Source: Anabas testudineus
Lineage: Eukaryota > Chordata > Actinopteri > Anabantiformes > Anabantidae
Reading direction: 5' to 3'
DNA length: 64,000 nucleotides
NCBI RefSeq assembly: GCF_900324465.2
Contig: NC_046626.1
Location: 11,018,459 to 11,082,458, forward strand
Each line of letters begins with the position of its first letter. The stretch's first letter is position 1. The position numbers were made by a program, and so were the translations under genes. Below, one piece after another: positions 1 through 14,300 of the stretch. The notes below the pieces were generated by a model. The model did not search any database. It was not told where the DNA came from and saw only the letters and a program-made list of their open reading frames with translations.

Positions 1-52
1 TTACTCGAATCTGCCTTTGTCACTGTGAACTCCAAAAAAATGGGTCACGTCC

Positions 53-1415
53 TCAACCTCGGCTCTTGTGGTTGGCATAGCTCGGGAAGCCAAATTGGGA
101 GACCATCATGTTTGAGAAGGTGAGTGGCATAAAGCCATAGATCTGTGTCAGCTTGTTCAAACAGTAGGACCTCTGTAGAAGGTGTTCAGGACGATGCCAC
201 ATACCTTGGTACCCGCTGCTGGCCTCCTTTTCCAGGTTACGTAGATCCACAGGTTTGACGAAGACCCCAGATGGTTTGCTAAAGCTGCCTATAGACTTTA
301 CGTGTTTCCTCAAATACAGTGAAACAACAAAGTTCAAGGCAATGTCATCACAATTCTGGGTTTCGTCCACCAGTGCATGTACTGCCGGAGGTTGGTTCTG
401 GAAGAGCTGCAGGTAGCGGCGGTGGAAGAAGGCAGCGCCAATTAAGACCATGGAGTATCTGCAAAGAGTGGATTGGTTAGCAAACAGAAAATGGCCTGAG
501 ACATGAGACATAACATAGTGGTACATTATATGATGCAGTGTAGCAGCAGTTTTACAATAGTATTAAAAAAATTAAAAGAACAACTTACTTGTCACCTCCT
601 CCTGTTTCTGGATCTTGCAGTTCGAAACTGCCATAACTGTATACTCCTCCGGGAGCTGAGACATGTTTTCGAGGCACAAACCCAACAATCTGATCAGGGA
701 ATTGCTGTGGAACCAAAGGTTAAACGTGTGTGTGGTGCCAACATAATGAAGATGCTTTTTTTTTTTTTTTTTTTTTTTACATAATTTTAAATCAAAACCA
801 TAATGTAATTTAGATCCACTTGTTGAAGCTTATTACCTTCAAGACAGAGAAGGCAAAACTGATGTCAGGAACGCTGATCAGGGTGTCATCATCCAGCATT
901 AACACAGCTAAAGATCAGAAAGAAAAACATCAAACTCTATTAAACATGTGTTGGAATAGACAAAACATATAGGTCTACCTTTTAATGTACTGACCATCAG
1001 TAATGTCGGGGAATAGTTGTAGTCTGTTGCGCATTAGATTGCTCTTCTGCTCCTTGAACACCACAGGAACTGGATGAGGCCCCAAAGAGTTCCATAACTT
1101 TTGCGGGGCAGGTTCCCCAATGTTGTTCCACACTATGAGAATCTGCTGAAGATGAGGCACCGCCTGGTAATGGTTTAGGAGTTTGAGCAGAATATCTGTG
1201 CGGTTGTATGTTTGGATGATGATGGTAAACTTCTGGTCCCTCTCTGCCGGGTCGACCTGTGCAGGATTCTCCCTTTGTGGTGATGTCCGACGCAGCACCC
1301 CTAGGACATCAACACCTCCTCGGTCCTCTGCAGGAGGCAGCAGAGCTGTCAGGGCTGCACCCACTAGAAGGACGCACAGGATGGGCCAAACCAAGCAGGT
1401 TCGCCGGAGCCCCAT
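53..1415 (-). CDS. extl2: Exostosin-like 2 glycosyltransferase, four coding exons
   Basis: EXTL2 is a Golgi alpha-1,4-N-acetylhexosaminyltransferase (GT64) that acts on the glycosaminoglycan linker. Coding exons in transcript order are 1415-995 (exon reaches 1431), 907-837, 704-589 and 458-53, joined at GT/AG sites with phases that match. They give 337 residues against about 330 in human. A short cytoplasmic tail and a type II signal anchor lie at about residues 8-26. The TYNRTD and VVWNNIG-like blocks follow, then the metal-binding DDD at 146-148 and the NCDD block of the acceptor site. The start follows the RCCMGLRR context; another ATG upstream lies in the intron. Compared with remembered human EXTL2, about nine residues are inserted near LYLRKHVKSIG. 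The stop lies 53 bases from the window edge, so the 3'UTR is outside. Family assignment is very secure. Confidence 0.95.
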
Positions 1416-1927
1416 GCAGCAACGGAGGACCCTGTAAATAATACACATTACAATGTCTTTCAGGCACGATTTTTAAATGTTAAGCCTGCCTTGAATACCA
1501 TTACTTCAGTAACTATGAACACATGATGAACACATGAGATGAGACTCCACTGTACTACTGCAGATGCAATGGTTGTTGTTGTGGGAACATTTTCTGTGGC
1601 TTCATGACGACTACACCTCTTTGTGAGGCTTTAAACATAGTTTAAAGTAAATTAAATGACCATAGTGTACATAGAAAGTTAACAATACGGTGAAATTAGA
1701 TGTTTTGAAGTGTTGGACCAGAGAGAGACCAAACATTCATGAGTAAAATCCCTGGATACAAATTCGCTCTGTTCTTAGTTTACTAACTCTCTTATTGCTA
1801 CTGAAACCATTATTTTACGTTTAGCAGACAGCAAACTTCGCACATTATTATTTCATTATATATATATATATATATATACACTATAAAGCAGTACTTTAGG
1901 GTTAAAACACTCCCTCTTTAAACTCAC

Positions 1928-2005
1928 CTCATCTTGTTCCAAACAAATCATTGACTTTACGCGGCCGCCATATTGGCTGTCTCCAACCAGAGATCCTAAA
2001 AGCAA
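1928..2005 (-). other. extl2: Probable 5' untranslated first exon of extl2
   Basis: On the minus strand a good donor (GATGAG|GTGAGTTT) ends an exon at 1928. It lies in a short GC-rich stretch with a YY1-type site (CCGCCATATTGG on the plus strand, 1965-1976). No suitable coding frame runs through it, so it is read as a noncoding first exon spliced to the acceptor at 1431. The transcription start, and so the right-hand end, is a guess. Confidence 0.5.
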
Positions 2006-2400
2006 AGAGCGCCGACGAGCTAACATTTCCCGTGACGTCGTGGGACCGTGTGAATCCAGGTCGCAGCTCATTAAGTAACTGCCGCGTTGTTTTGTTAGAA
2101 AGTCTTTCAAATAGCATTATACTCGAAATTGATAGGGTCGCACTATTTACAGTGTTGTTCCTTCGTTTTCATTAATTTAATAACTTTTGCGAACGGAGGC
2201 CATCTTTGTTGGGCTGAATGATCGGATTGGCCAGAAGGCTCGATCGTCGTGTGATTTGATTTTCCTTTAGCGGCCACTCTCCACCTTCTCCAGAGATGCT
2301 CTGCTAGTACTTTTGGATCCTAAAGAGCGTAAAAAGCGCTCGGATTAAAAACCCTGAACGGTAAAAGTCCTTCCAGCTCACTGCAGAGCTCGGCTCAGGT
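1960..2400. promoter_or_regulatory. Bidirectional promoter between extl2 and the aldo-keto reductase gene
   Basis: The two first exons point away from each other across a few hundred bases. The stretch has NotI-like GC-rich sequence, a YY1-type motif at 1965-1976 (CCGCCATATTGG) and a second YY1-like GCCATCTTT at about 2199-2207. No TATA box is evident. The layout is seen directly; shared regulation is inferred. Confidence 0.5.
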
Positions 2401-2519
2401 ACGTGCCTTAAAGTTAGTGGTACTTTAATTGTTTCTCTTGCTTGTTTGCATTACGTGTTTGTGAAGCACTGCAGAACCATAATAACTACTGTTCCCGTGT
2501 GATCCAGGTTTCTCAGGAC

Positions 2520-5019
<2,500 letters not shown>

Positions 5020-5275
5020 CCATTAGGTGTGTGTGTTCTGCGTTTATCTGTAACATTTGATTGTATCTTGATTGTAATAAGACTTCAAGATTTGTATTCT
5101 TAATTAATCACAGTCCTTTAAAAAGACATAATGCATGTCAGTATTTGAGCTGATTTATAAACAATTTCTCCAAGCTTAAAAAAAATTAAATCAGAATGTT
5201 CACTAAATGTGAAGTGTCAGTGTAAAAATTAGAGTTATTATAGTTTTCATCTTTTTATTTTATTCAGTATTGAAT
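5020..5275 (+). other. Probable 3'UTR of the aldo-keto reductase gene
   Basis: AT-rich noncoding sequence directly after the stop. No coding frame or clear repeat is present. A strong AATAAA close to the stop is missing; ATTAAA at about 5185 is the nearest candidate, and an AATAAA lies further down near 5707. The transcript end is uncertain. Confidence 0.4.
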
Positions 5276-5429
5276 CATGGTTGGTGGTGTTTAGTTTTAC
5301 TGACACTCAGTCCAATGAGATGCGATCAGTGTGCACTAACTGCAGAAGAACTGTGATTTAGAAGAAAATTCAGATTCCTGACAAACATACAACATAAGTT
5401 ACACACAAAAAGAATCACTGAACACATGA

Positions 5430-5600
5430 TTTGCAGCAGCAGAGTCAGAGTCCAAACCTCAGTCCAGTTGAGAATTTGTGGCTGGACTTGAAAAGGGCAA
5501 CCTAACACAGCTCGAGCAGTTTTGTAAAGACTGGGGGAATAGAGCAGTGTCCAGATGTGCAAAGCTTACTGAGACCTATGCACACAAGGTGCCATTGTAG
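5430..5600 (+). mobile_element. Relic of a Tc1-like DNA transposon (transposase C-terminal part)
   Basis: Translation of the plus strand in two frames gives SPNLSPVENLWLDLKRA, then LEQFCKDWGNRAVSRCAKL and TETYAH. These match the end of Tc1 transposases (SPDLNPIENLW ... RCAKLVETYPKRLKAV). The frame changes near 5500 and the glutamates and spacing are eroded, so the copy is dead. I could not see terminal inverted repeats, and the edges are approximate. Confidence 0.7.
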
Positions 5601-6035
5601 AGAGCTGTTACTAACAGCTAACAACTATTTTTCTTTCTATTCATGTGTGAATAGTTCAGGTGTATTTTCTGCAACTCCTCTACCTGATGAAATAATAGTG
5701 TAATACAATAAAATGTAAATGGGCAGAACTCAAGTTTATTTACCAGGGTTTGTGGAAATGTTGTACAAAATAAGAAACACCTGCCAATATACAAATGTTA
5801 GGGGCCCTATGAGAAATGGTGGAATTACTCCTTTAAGTGCTTCTAGAAATATAGTCAGTAAAGTTGTAACGGTGTGTAACAAACATGGAATCACTAAAAC
5901 CAGCCTTGAATGTTTTCATGGTGCAAAATTGGAATTTGTTACCATTGAGCTTTATTGAAAAAATACAACTCTGGACTGCAACAGTAATAACCATTGTTGG
6001 TTAAATGCATGTTGTTGCTTTCTCTGCGTTAATTA

Positions 6036-7535
6036 TTTCAATTCAATTCAATTCAATTCAATTTTATTTGTATAGCGCCAATTTACAACAGAAGTTATCT
6101 CAAGGCACTTTACAGTGTAAGGTTTAAGACCTTACAGAAAATATTTATACAAAAAATTATAGAGAAAACCCAACAATCCCATTTGAGCAAGCTTTAGGCA
6201 ACAGTGGAGAGGAAAAACTCCCTTTAGAGGAAGAAACCTCCAGCAGAACCAGGCTCATAGTGGGCGGCCATCTGCCTCGACCGGTTGGGGTGAGTGGAAA
6301 GAGAAGAGAGAAAAGAACAGCAGGCAATAAAGACAACAACAAGCATCAAGAACATTGGGCAGATGAACTGGATTCTGGAGATGTACAGCTCCAGGCCGAG
6401 GATACCTGCAGAAAAGTACAGAGAGAGGGAGACAGAGAGGAGGAAACACAACTAAAAGAGAGAGAAGACACAAAGTTAATGACATGCAATGGTGGCATTT
6501 GCATTGATACAGGAGAAAGGAGAGAGGAGAGGAGCTCAGTTTATCAGTAGAGGTCCCCCAGCAGAATAACCTATATCAGCATAACTAAGAGATGGTTCAG
6601 AGTCACCTGATCCATCTGTAACTATAAGCTTTATAAAAAAGGAAAGTTTTAAGTCTAGTCTTAAATGTAGAGACGCTGTCTGCCTCCCGAACCTGAACTG
6701 GGAGCTGGTTCCACAGGAGAGGGGCTTGGTAGCTTAAGGCTCTGCCTCCCATTCTACATTTGGAAACTCTAGGAACCACAAGTAAACCTGCAGTCTGAGA
6801 ACGGAGAGTTCTGCTTGGAAGATATGGAACTATGAGGTCTTTAAGATAAGATGGAGCCTGATTATTAAGGGATTTCTAAGTTAGGAGAAGAATTTTAAAT
6901 TCAATTCTGGATTTAACAGGGAGCCAATGGAGAGAAGCTAACGTTGGAGAAATATGATCTCTCTTGCTAATTCCAGTCAGAACTCTGGCTGCAGCATTTT
7001 GGATTAACTGGAGGCTCTTTAATGAGTTATTGGGACATCCCATTAATAAGGAATTACAATAGTCCAGTCTGGAAGTAACAAATGCATGGACTAGTTTTTC
7101 AGCATCACTTTGGGACAGGATGCTCCTAATTTTAACTTTAATGTTTCTTAGGTGAAAAAAGGCAGTTCTAGAGATTTCTTTGATGTATGAAGTGAAGGAG
7201 ATATCCTGATCAAAGATAACTCCGAGGTTTCTTACAGTATTACTTGAGGCCAGAACTAAGTCATCAATGGTGAGAATGTGTTTAGACATAGTGTCTCTGA
7301 GATTTTTAGGCCCAAACAGTATAACCTCTGTCTTGTTTGGATTTAGGAGAAGGAAATTGGAGGACATCCAGGTCTTTATGTCTTTTAAGCATTCCTGAAG
7401 TTTGACTAATTGATTAGTTTCTCCTGGTTTCATAGATAAATATAGCTGGGTATCATCTGCATAACAATGGAAATTTATAGAGTGTTTCCTAATAATATTG
7501 CCTAAAGGGGACATATATAAAGTGAAAAGAATTTC
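6036..7535 (-). mobile_element. 5'-truncated Rex1-type non-LTR retrotransposon (LINE)
   Basis: On the minus strand the end of a reverse transcriptase is open for 212 residues (7514-6876). It has the catalytic YADDTQLYLS motif, then the SSNFLLLNPNKTE, LGVIFD, HAFVTSRLDYCNSLL, NAAARVLT and LHWLPVKSRI blocks typical of Rex/Babar elements. A roughly 800-base 3'UTR follows and ends in a run of ATTCA-type units at about 6036-6063, the usual Rex1 tail. The upstream part of the enzyme and the endonuclease are absent, as expected of 5' truncation. The open frame suggests fairly recent insertion. It lies in the convergent gap between the AKR gene and rc3h1. Confidence 0.88.
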
Positions 7536-10128
7536 CAGGTATAAAAAGTTATATTTTCACTTTTTGCTGGTTAAAGTTTTGTGTTTCTGACCTTTGAGAA
7601 AACAAAAAGACACCGACATTCAGAGTTAGCAATATCATTTAATCTTTCCCCCTCAGCTTAGAATCACTGTTGCACATAAGTTACATTTTGTTTTCTAATT
7701 TCACAGGTTCATTTTTTTTTCCTCTCTTCAAACTTCCAGTTTGACCTCCATCTCATATCAAACAAAAAAAAGCAGATTGTATTATACAAAAATGCAAACC
7801 AATTTCACACAGTGAATTCTCTTACAAAGTCATAAAATGGCGTAATAATGGCTACATCCACATTGGAAGAAGATAATTCTAGACATTCCTTAATGGAGTA
7901 TAATATACATATAAAAACTTCTTTTTTCTTGCTGAAATCAAACCTGTACCTTAATTTAAGAGATATTTTACAAGGGCGTAATTTATATAAAAAAGCCATT
8001 TGTGAATTTCCCCAGAAAGTCAGGGAATAAAATGTGAGCCTCAAACAGCAGAAACAGAGTTCAGGGTGGTAGTGGAGGGGTTAACAGGTCATGTAAATGA
8101 AGGCTAGAGGCCGCGGTTCCACGCAACAAAAACACACAGGGGATTGAAATGAATATCTTTGCTCCTTCCTATATAGTAAACCACCCCTATGCGTCATGTG
8201 TGTATGGGTTCTGTTAAGCTAAAGGCATTTTAGACTCACTCAGATCTGTAGGGAGCTGTCATGTAGAACCAGCACTGTGACTGTTGCTTTACTAGCACTG
8301 GAGTGAAAGAAAACAATAATTTTGACAATCATGGCATAACTATTTCCCCTCTTTTTCTAATAACTTGCCGACATTCTTTAACTTTGGCCAATTTTGGGGT
8401 GAATAATTGTGAAAAGGAACAAAACTTTAACAAATGTAACTCTGATACTTTTGCAGCTGTTGACTACACATCAGGTCAGATGACACATTAGAGACTGTAA
8501 GACTTGCAGGTCAGTAAATTCACTCACTATTGCAGAAACAAAAACAAGAGAAAGAAAACAAATCTACAAACCCAGCTAGATCAACATTTCCTTAAAAAAA
8601 CAAAAGAAATACATTTTGCCTCCAATCTTGCGATTGGCATTACTGCATTGTTGCAGGTTGGTTTGATGTTTTCAAAAGGGGCGAGGGGTCTGCTCGAGTC
8701 CACCTATAGGACTCTAAGTCATGCCAATTCAGTGTCAAGCAGTATTTTTGAGAAAATCTCGTGCTCCGAAAGCAAACAAGGTAAAGGAGCATTGCAAGAG
8801 GCTTTAAGGCCATCCTTTTCTTAGAGACTTCCTGAATATCCTCTTGGGGGGTGGGGTGGAAAAGAACCCAAACACTTTTCTAATACCTCAACACTATCAC
8901 CCAGTACAGCACACTTTGAGGGGAAAAACAAAACAAAAGAAAGAAAAAAAAATCAGGGTACATTTTCTACAATACAATCTAGCACACACAAAACATCTCC
9001 AAAAGTTTTCCAAAGTTACAGGATTTTGTCTTCTTCGGAAGCATAGTCTATAAAGAACATCTTTGTTTGAACACAAAAGATTAAGTGAACACACATCAAT
9101 GCGCACAGAAGTCCTTCATCTGGGAAAGGATAAAGTCTGTGTTGGCAACCAGTGGACAGAAAACAAATAAAAAAAACAACAAAAAACATTTTGCTGATTC
9201 TAAGTAGAGATCATTTAATATAAATGCTGCGCAAATAGAATAAGAGGTGGCACGTTAATAGTGCTTTAGTATATTAATGTATGTATACATACTCATATGT
9301 ATAAGTGAGCTGTGTACCTAAACAATAAACGTAGCGAGGAGCAACCAGAGGCTTGAAGTGTGGTTGGAAAAATTACAACAAAAGAAAACCCAAAACATCT
9401 GCTATCGTGCCGCTGATCAATTGGAATAGATCCCCATCAAACAACGCTGGATGAGGATGTCAGACACAAAGACGTCTGTGTTTACTTAATCGACTCATCA
9501 GTTATCAGGGATTTGTCAAACTGTCAGTTTCTCAGTGCCCCTCGTCTGACCGAATGGAGGCTTCAACTAACTAAACGGACTTGATCCAGAGCTTCTCCTC
9601 TACCCTTTAACCGTTCAAGCACAAGGACTCACTCTTTCTCAGCAGAGCTGCAAAACTGTAGCCAGTCATGCTAATTGTTTACACAAGGCAAAGAGCTCCG
9701 TGTTGAGCATCAGCAGTAAACAATTCACACGATGGAGAAAGAACAATAATAAGTGATAATGGTGGTGATGATGACAGCTGGTTATGAGCAGAAATACTGC
9801 ATGTGAGTCAAGAAAACACTGTCCTACTCACTAATAAAGATAGAAATGTTAAGGAACTTGTCCAATCTGACTTAACCAGCCATTTGTGAAAGTTTGTTTA
9901 ACCCTAAGTAACTAACATTATTATCCTCCGCTGTAAACATGATTTCTAATGTACAATGCAGACACTGTGACAGTTCCCTTTCTAAGAGTGCACTTAGTAG
10001 GTTTATGGGAGGGAAGGACATGCATCCAATTCAGCCCTTCACTAGGTATGCATCAGCCCCCAAAATCGTAACAATGTAAAGCATTGTAAAGCAAAACAAA
10101 ATTTAACAAAAAGTACACAAGGGAAGGC

Positions 10129-10143
10129 AACTTCATAGAAGTT
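10129..10143 (-). promoter_or_regulatory. Candidate constitutive decay element (Roquin-binding stem-loop) in the rc3h1 3'UTR
   Basis: In transcript sense the sequence is AACTTCTATGAAGTT: a perfect 6-bp stem (AACUUC/GAAGUU) closed by a UAU triloop. It fits the published CDE consensus UUCYRYGAA, and a U-G pair can lengthen the stem. It lies about 1.2 kb after the stop codon of the gene that encodes the CDE-binding protein. Function is inferred. Confidence 0.5.
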
Positions 10144-11195
10144 AGGAGAACAAATGACAAGATAATCCCAATGGGGAGGCTTTTTTTCTGTGTGGCCAGA
10201 TGAGAGGAGGAGGGAAATCCTTATTTCTTTCCCCTGATGTCACAAAGTCAAGTCTACACTCATTCACCAGTCATGAAGTTAAAAGATGCACTTTCTCACA
10301 GCTTGAAAAAAGAAGAAGAAAAAAAGCTATTTTTGAATGAGCTGTGATAAACTTCACAACATCGTGTGCTTGGATTGAATGCAACCCTTGGGAGCACAGG
10401 CGAAAGGCATTGCAGCCAACCAACATCAGGTCACACCACAACCAAGAGAAGCACATAGTAGATTCCCTTATAGAAAACACGAGGAAATTTATCAAAAAGG
10501 CAGTCTTTAAAACAGAATGCTCCAATTAAATATAGAATATACTGCTTTCAAGTATGAAACAGACATATCATGTGTTCATAAAATGCACTATTATTAAAAA
10601 AAAAAAAAAAAAAAAAAAAATCATATCTTCTCATGGCAGTTGAGGAAGTGCATGTGGTGCAAAAGTGATGTCCGAAACACCCTGCATCTCCATTTTGGCT
10701 AAATACTGCTGAATATTGTACTGCTTTTCCCTCCTCAAACCATCTAGATCTGAGCAACCACTTTTTTTTTTACGATTCTGGGGGCGAGCACCAAATCACG
10801 CTTCGGCCGTTTCCTTCAACACCTTCACAGATCAGACTGTAATGTGAGAGTTTGTTCAGGGCGCACATGATCCGACAGTATTTGTTGATCTGCTCCTTTG
10901 TATCTAACCGTTCATTTACATGTATGCTGGGAGCCCTAAACAAAAAATCGTACATGGGGAAGATCAATCAAATACTTGACTATAGTTCTGTGTTTAAAAA
11001 TGAAACGGGCATGTCCTTTTTCTATGAAGCTACTTTTACACTGTCAAGATCACCACCATTTGTCTTCCTGAAATATCTATTGTGAGCCTTGTTAATCTAT
11101 AATCCCAGTACAAATAGAAAAAAAAAAAGAAACACACACAAGAAATGTTATTATATGCCCTGGTTTCCAGGCAAGGAAAGTCATTAAAAAAAAGC

Positions 11196-11210
11196 TCATT
11201 CACAGAACAA
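11196..11210 (-). promoter_or_regulatory. Second, weaker CDE-like stem-loop in the rc3h1 3'UTR
   Basis: The transcript-sense core UUCUGUGAA (11207-11199) has the same UGU triloop as the TNF decay element. The stem is three Watson-Crick pairs, extended by G-U, U-G and U-A pairs, so it is weaker than the copy at 10129-10143. It lies about 145 bases after the stop codon. Confidence 0.3.
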
Positions 11211-11349
11211 AAAGAAAGAAAATTCATATCACGGCAGATACTGCTCATCTTCTAAATAGAATGGGTGTATGTGTGCCTGTGCATGCTTTTCAATCGAGCA
11301 TCTTGAGTGTGTGCGTGTGTGTATGTGTGTGAGTGTAAGTGTGTACTGC

Positions 11350-14300
11350 CTAGGAACAGGAATGGACAACACCATTCTTCTGCACCTCTGAGCCAGTGGC
11401 ACCTGGATCAGAACACAGGCTCAATGCAGATGTCTTATTGGTCAGTGACAGCATGGACCCGCCCACTGCACTTTCTTGCAGACTGCTGGAGCCATTAGAC
11501 ACTTCACTGAAAGGGGGGAAAAAGAGCCCAGGTGAGAATTGGAAAGAGGTTATGTTAATATTGTAATGGAAATGTACACATATTTATGTTTAAGTGTGTG
11601 TACACTCACCCAAGAGCAAGTGAGATTTCTTCAAGCTTGTGCTCTGGCTGTCCATTTTCTGCAGGTTTCATCTTGTACTGCTGAACATCATGTGCGACTT
11701 GGTTTTCCTGGTTTGGAAATATATAAAAACACAGTTGGCACTTGAAACTGTAGTACAAAAGAGTCTCAATACGCAGTGTGGTATAGTGTGGTGGTAATAT
11801 AGGGGTTCCACAAGGAGAGGCTGAAGCGATTCTCAAAGAAGTGAGATTGTGTTACAATAATTTAAATATCCATTTTGTTAAGAACCCAGTGGGATGTTGT
11901 TAGGTGTTCTTCTTCAACCTTAACAGGACCTTTAGCTTTTTTTTTCTTATCCTAAATTCTATCTGAATAGTTAAGAGTTTTTTGTCCCTCTTACCATGGC
12001 CATTTCACGGGTCCTTTTGCCGATCTCTCTCTCCACTTGGTGGAGCTCCAGGCTCAGCTGTTCACTGGAGACAGCTGTTGCACTTGCTCCCCCTGCTGGC
12101 CACTTGGGCTGCTGCTGCTGGACTGCTGCCACTTGGCCCTGGCTGGGCCGCACAGGCTGGCCTGCTAATGCACTGGCCTCCCTCTGCAGCATCAAAGAGT
12201 TACTTGCAGCCTATAGTAATAAGGTAGTGAAGAGGATGAGTGTGCATCGTAGCCATTCTGCTGGAATAGCTAAAAACAGCTTTAAGCCTTATTTCAAAAT
12301 CTTTAAAAAGTTGAATTTTCACAGCTCTGCATACACACCTCCATGCTATGCATCTGCGTCTGCTGGGTGATCTGCTGGTTGACCTGTTGCAGCTCAATCT
12401 TTAACTGTTCTCTGTCTGTGGCTGCCATAGGTAGGCTGTGAAAGTTAAAAGCAAAAAAAAAAAAAAAGAGAGGGAAATTTACATAACCACTTTATCATCT
12501 TAGATCAGAAGCTTTCACTTTCACATATGCACTTCTGTTTTTTTCCAAAAAGAAACACAGGCCTCACCGCTCATTAAAGTGTCCCTGAGAGGAGGAGGCA
12601 GTCTGGTGGGAGGGGTACGGAGCTCCACCCCACCCTCCATGGCTTTCATATGCGTATTCAGCTGTAGATAAGAGGAAATAATCATATTGCATGTGCTCAC
12701 AATTTGTTTTTAAAGTTTTAATTTCCTGTCAATGCACACTGACATTTAACAATCACTATTAGCAGGTTGTCATACACATGGCTGCTTACCTGGCATTGCC
12801 ATGTGTTTAGAGTTTGGGTTCTGGGAAGTGGATGCCATAGCCGGCACAGGGCCAGTGGTCTGGTAGCCAGTCTTTGAGGTGCGGGAAATGGCACCGAAGC
12901 GTGACACAGTGGGCTGGGGGCCAAATGGGATAATGGGGTCATCATCTTTGACCTCTGCACCTCTTCGAGGAGCATCCAGTGATGGCTCCCTCAGACCCTT
13001 TGCCTCCACATTCTGACAGACGGTAGAGGAGGGAAGAGTTAGTAAAGGAGAGACTATTATATGGCGAAATCTGAGGATGAGAATGTGAGCAACATGTTCT
13101 TTTCTTTTTTGATACAGTGGTTAAACCAACATTGTTTCTGTCAGCAGAATAAAGAGAGTAAATATGAATATGCACACTAGGGAGTATGAGTGTGCATTCT
13201 GGTACAACAAAAAAAACTATCAAGTAACACAATCGCGAAAGTCCGCTATCACTCAGTTCATGTACGTAAGTTGTTACAGTCCTAAAGTCCTTTGTGCATC
13301 AATGCTCAATCATTCACAACAGAATGACAATGCAAAAGAATCTATTATTAATATCTACTTGACATGATTAATTAATGTATCCATCTGAACTCACCATCAT
13401 CTCCATGGTGCCAGGAACCATAACATCTTTGGGCTTGGCATCCTTTGTGCCAATGTATGAGCCAATGGTTTCACAAGACCAGGGAGAGTATTGTCCAGTA
13501 TAGTCAGCCTCTCTGCATTTCACAATGGTTTTTGAGCTCTCTTCACCATACTGCAGGCACAGAACATATAAAAGAAACAGCTGTCACTGAAATGTGTTTG
13601 CAATCAACCAATACTTTTTTTTTTTTTTTTTTTAAACAGTATTTCCATTACACCTCTGTGTCACTTACAGTAGTTGTGTCAAATGTTAGAGTTTAATGCC
13701 CTGTATGAGTTTCAAAGAGATGACACTGACTCAGTGCTAACCTCAAGAGGGTAGTCGCTGGGGAAAGGATGAGAAAGAGTTGGGGAGGCAGCAAATGGTG
13801 GTGGAGAAATGACCTTTCTTTCCTCCAGCTGGGATAACAGCTCCTGTCGACGTCGGTGAAGATAGTCCAGGCTGGGCTGTGAACCACTGTATGGTGGCCC
13901 CTATGAAAACACAGAATTACTGTTGCTGAACCACTGGGAGTTTTTTTTTTTAGAGATGTGTAATTTGCATGATCTCACAAAGACACAAATAAAGAACAAT
14001 CCAAACATACTCACCCTAGCATAACCCCTCATGGGTGGAGCCTGGGCACCAGGTGGATAGTAGCCATCTGGTGGATATCTATCCCGTGCAGTGGGCTCCT
14101 GGTGGTAAAGGGGGTTAGGCTGTCCTGCTGATGGTGGGGCAACATCCAGAGGTGCAGGACTCATTCTAACCAGGCTATCTCTCTGAGATGCGTAAGGCTG
14201 TGGGGGAGGTGGTGGGCCAGAGTAGGCCCCATGGCGACCTCGGTCATAATGCGGCGGATGAGGGTAGGAGAAGGTTTGGCCAGAGTGAGGAGCCTGGTAA

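Larger units (their letters stand above)
7600..11349 (-). other. rc3h1: Long 3'UTR of rc3h1
   Basis: No gene-like frame lies between the rc3h1 stop and the LINE. The stretch is AT-rich, and mammalian RC3H1 also has a multi-kilobase 3'UTR. An ATTAAA in transcript sense occurs near 7637, just before the LINE, and could end the transcript. It includes a 25-base A run (10596-10620, plus strand), a GT-rich tract (about 11308-11342) and two stem-loop decay-element matches listed separately. The extent is inferred, not proven. Confidence 0.55.

Noticed and set aside
11020-11028. TTCTATGAA on the plus strand, the same letters as a CDE core
   Set aside because: The transcript here runs on the minus strand, where the loop becomes AUA and no longer fits Y-R-Y.
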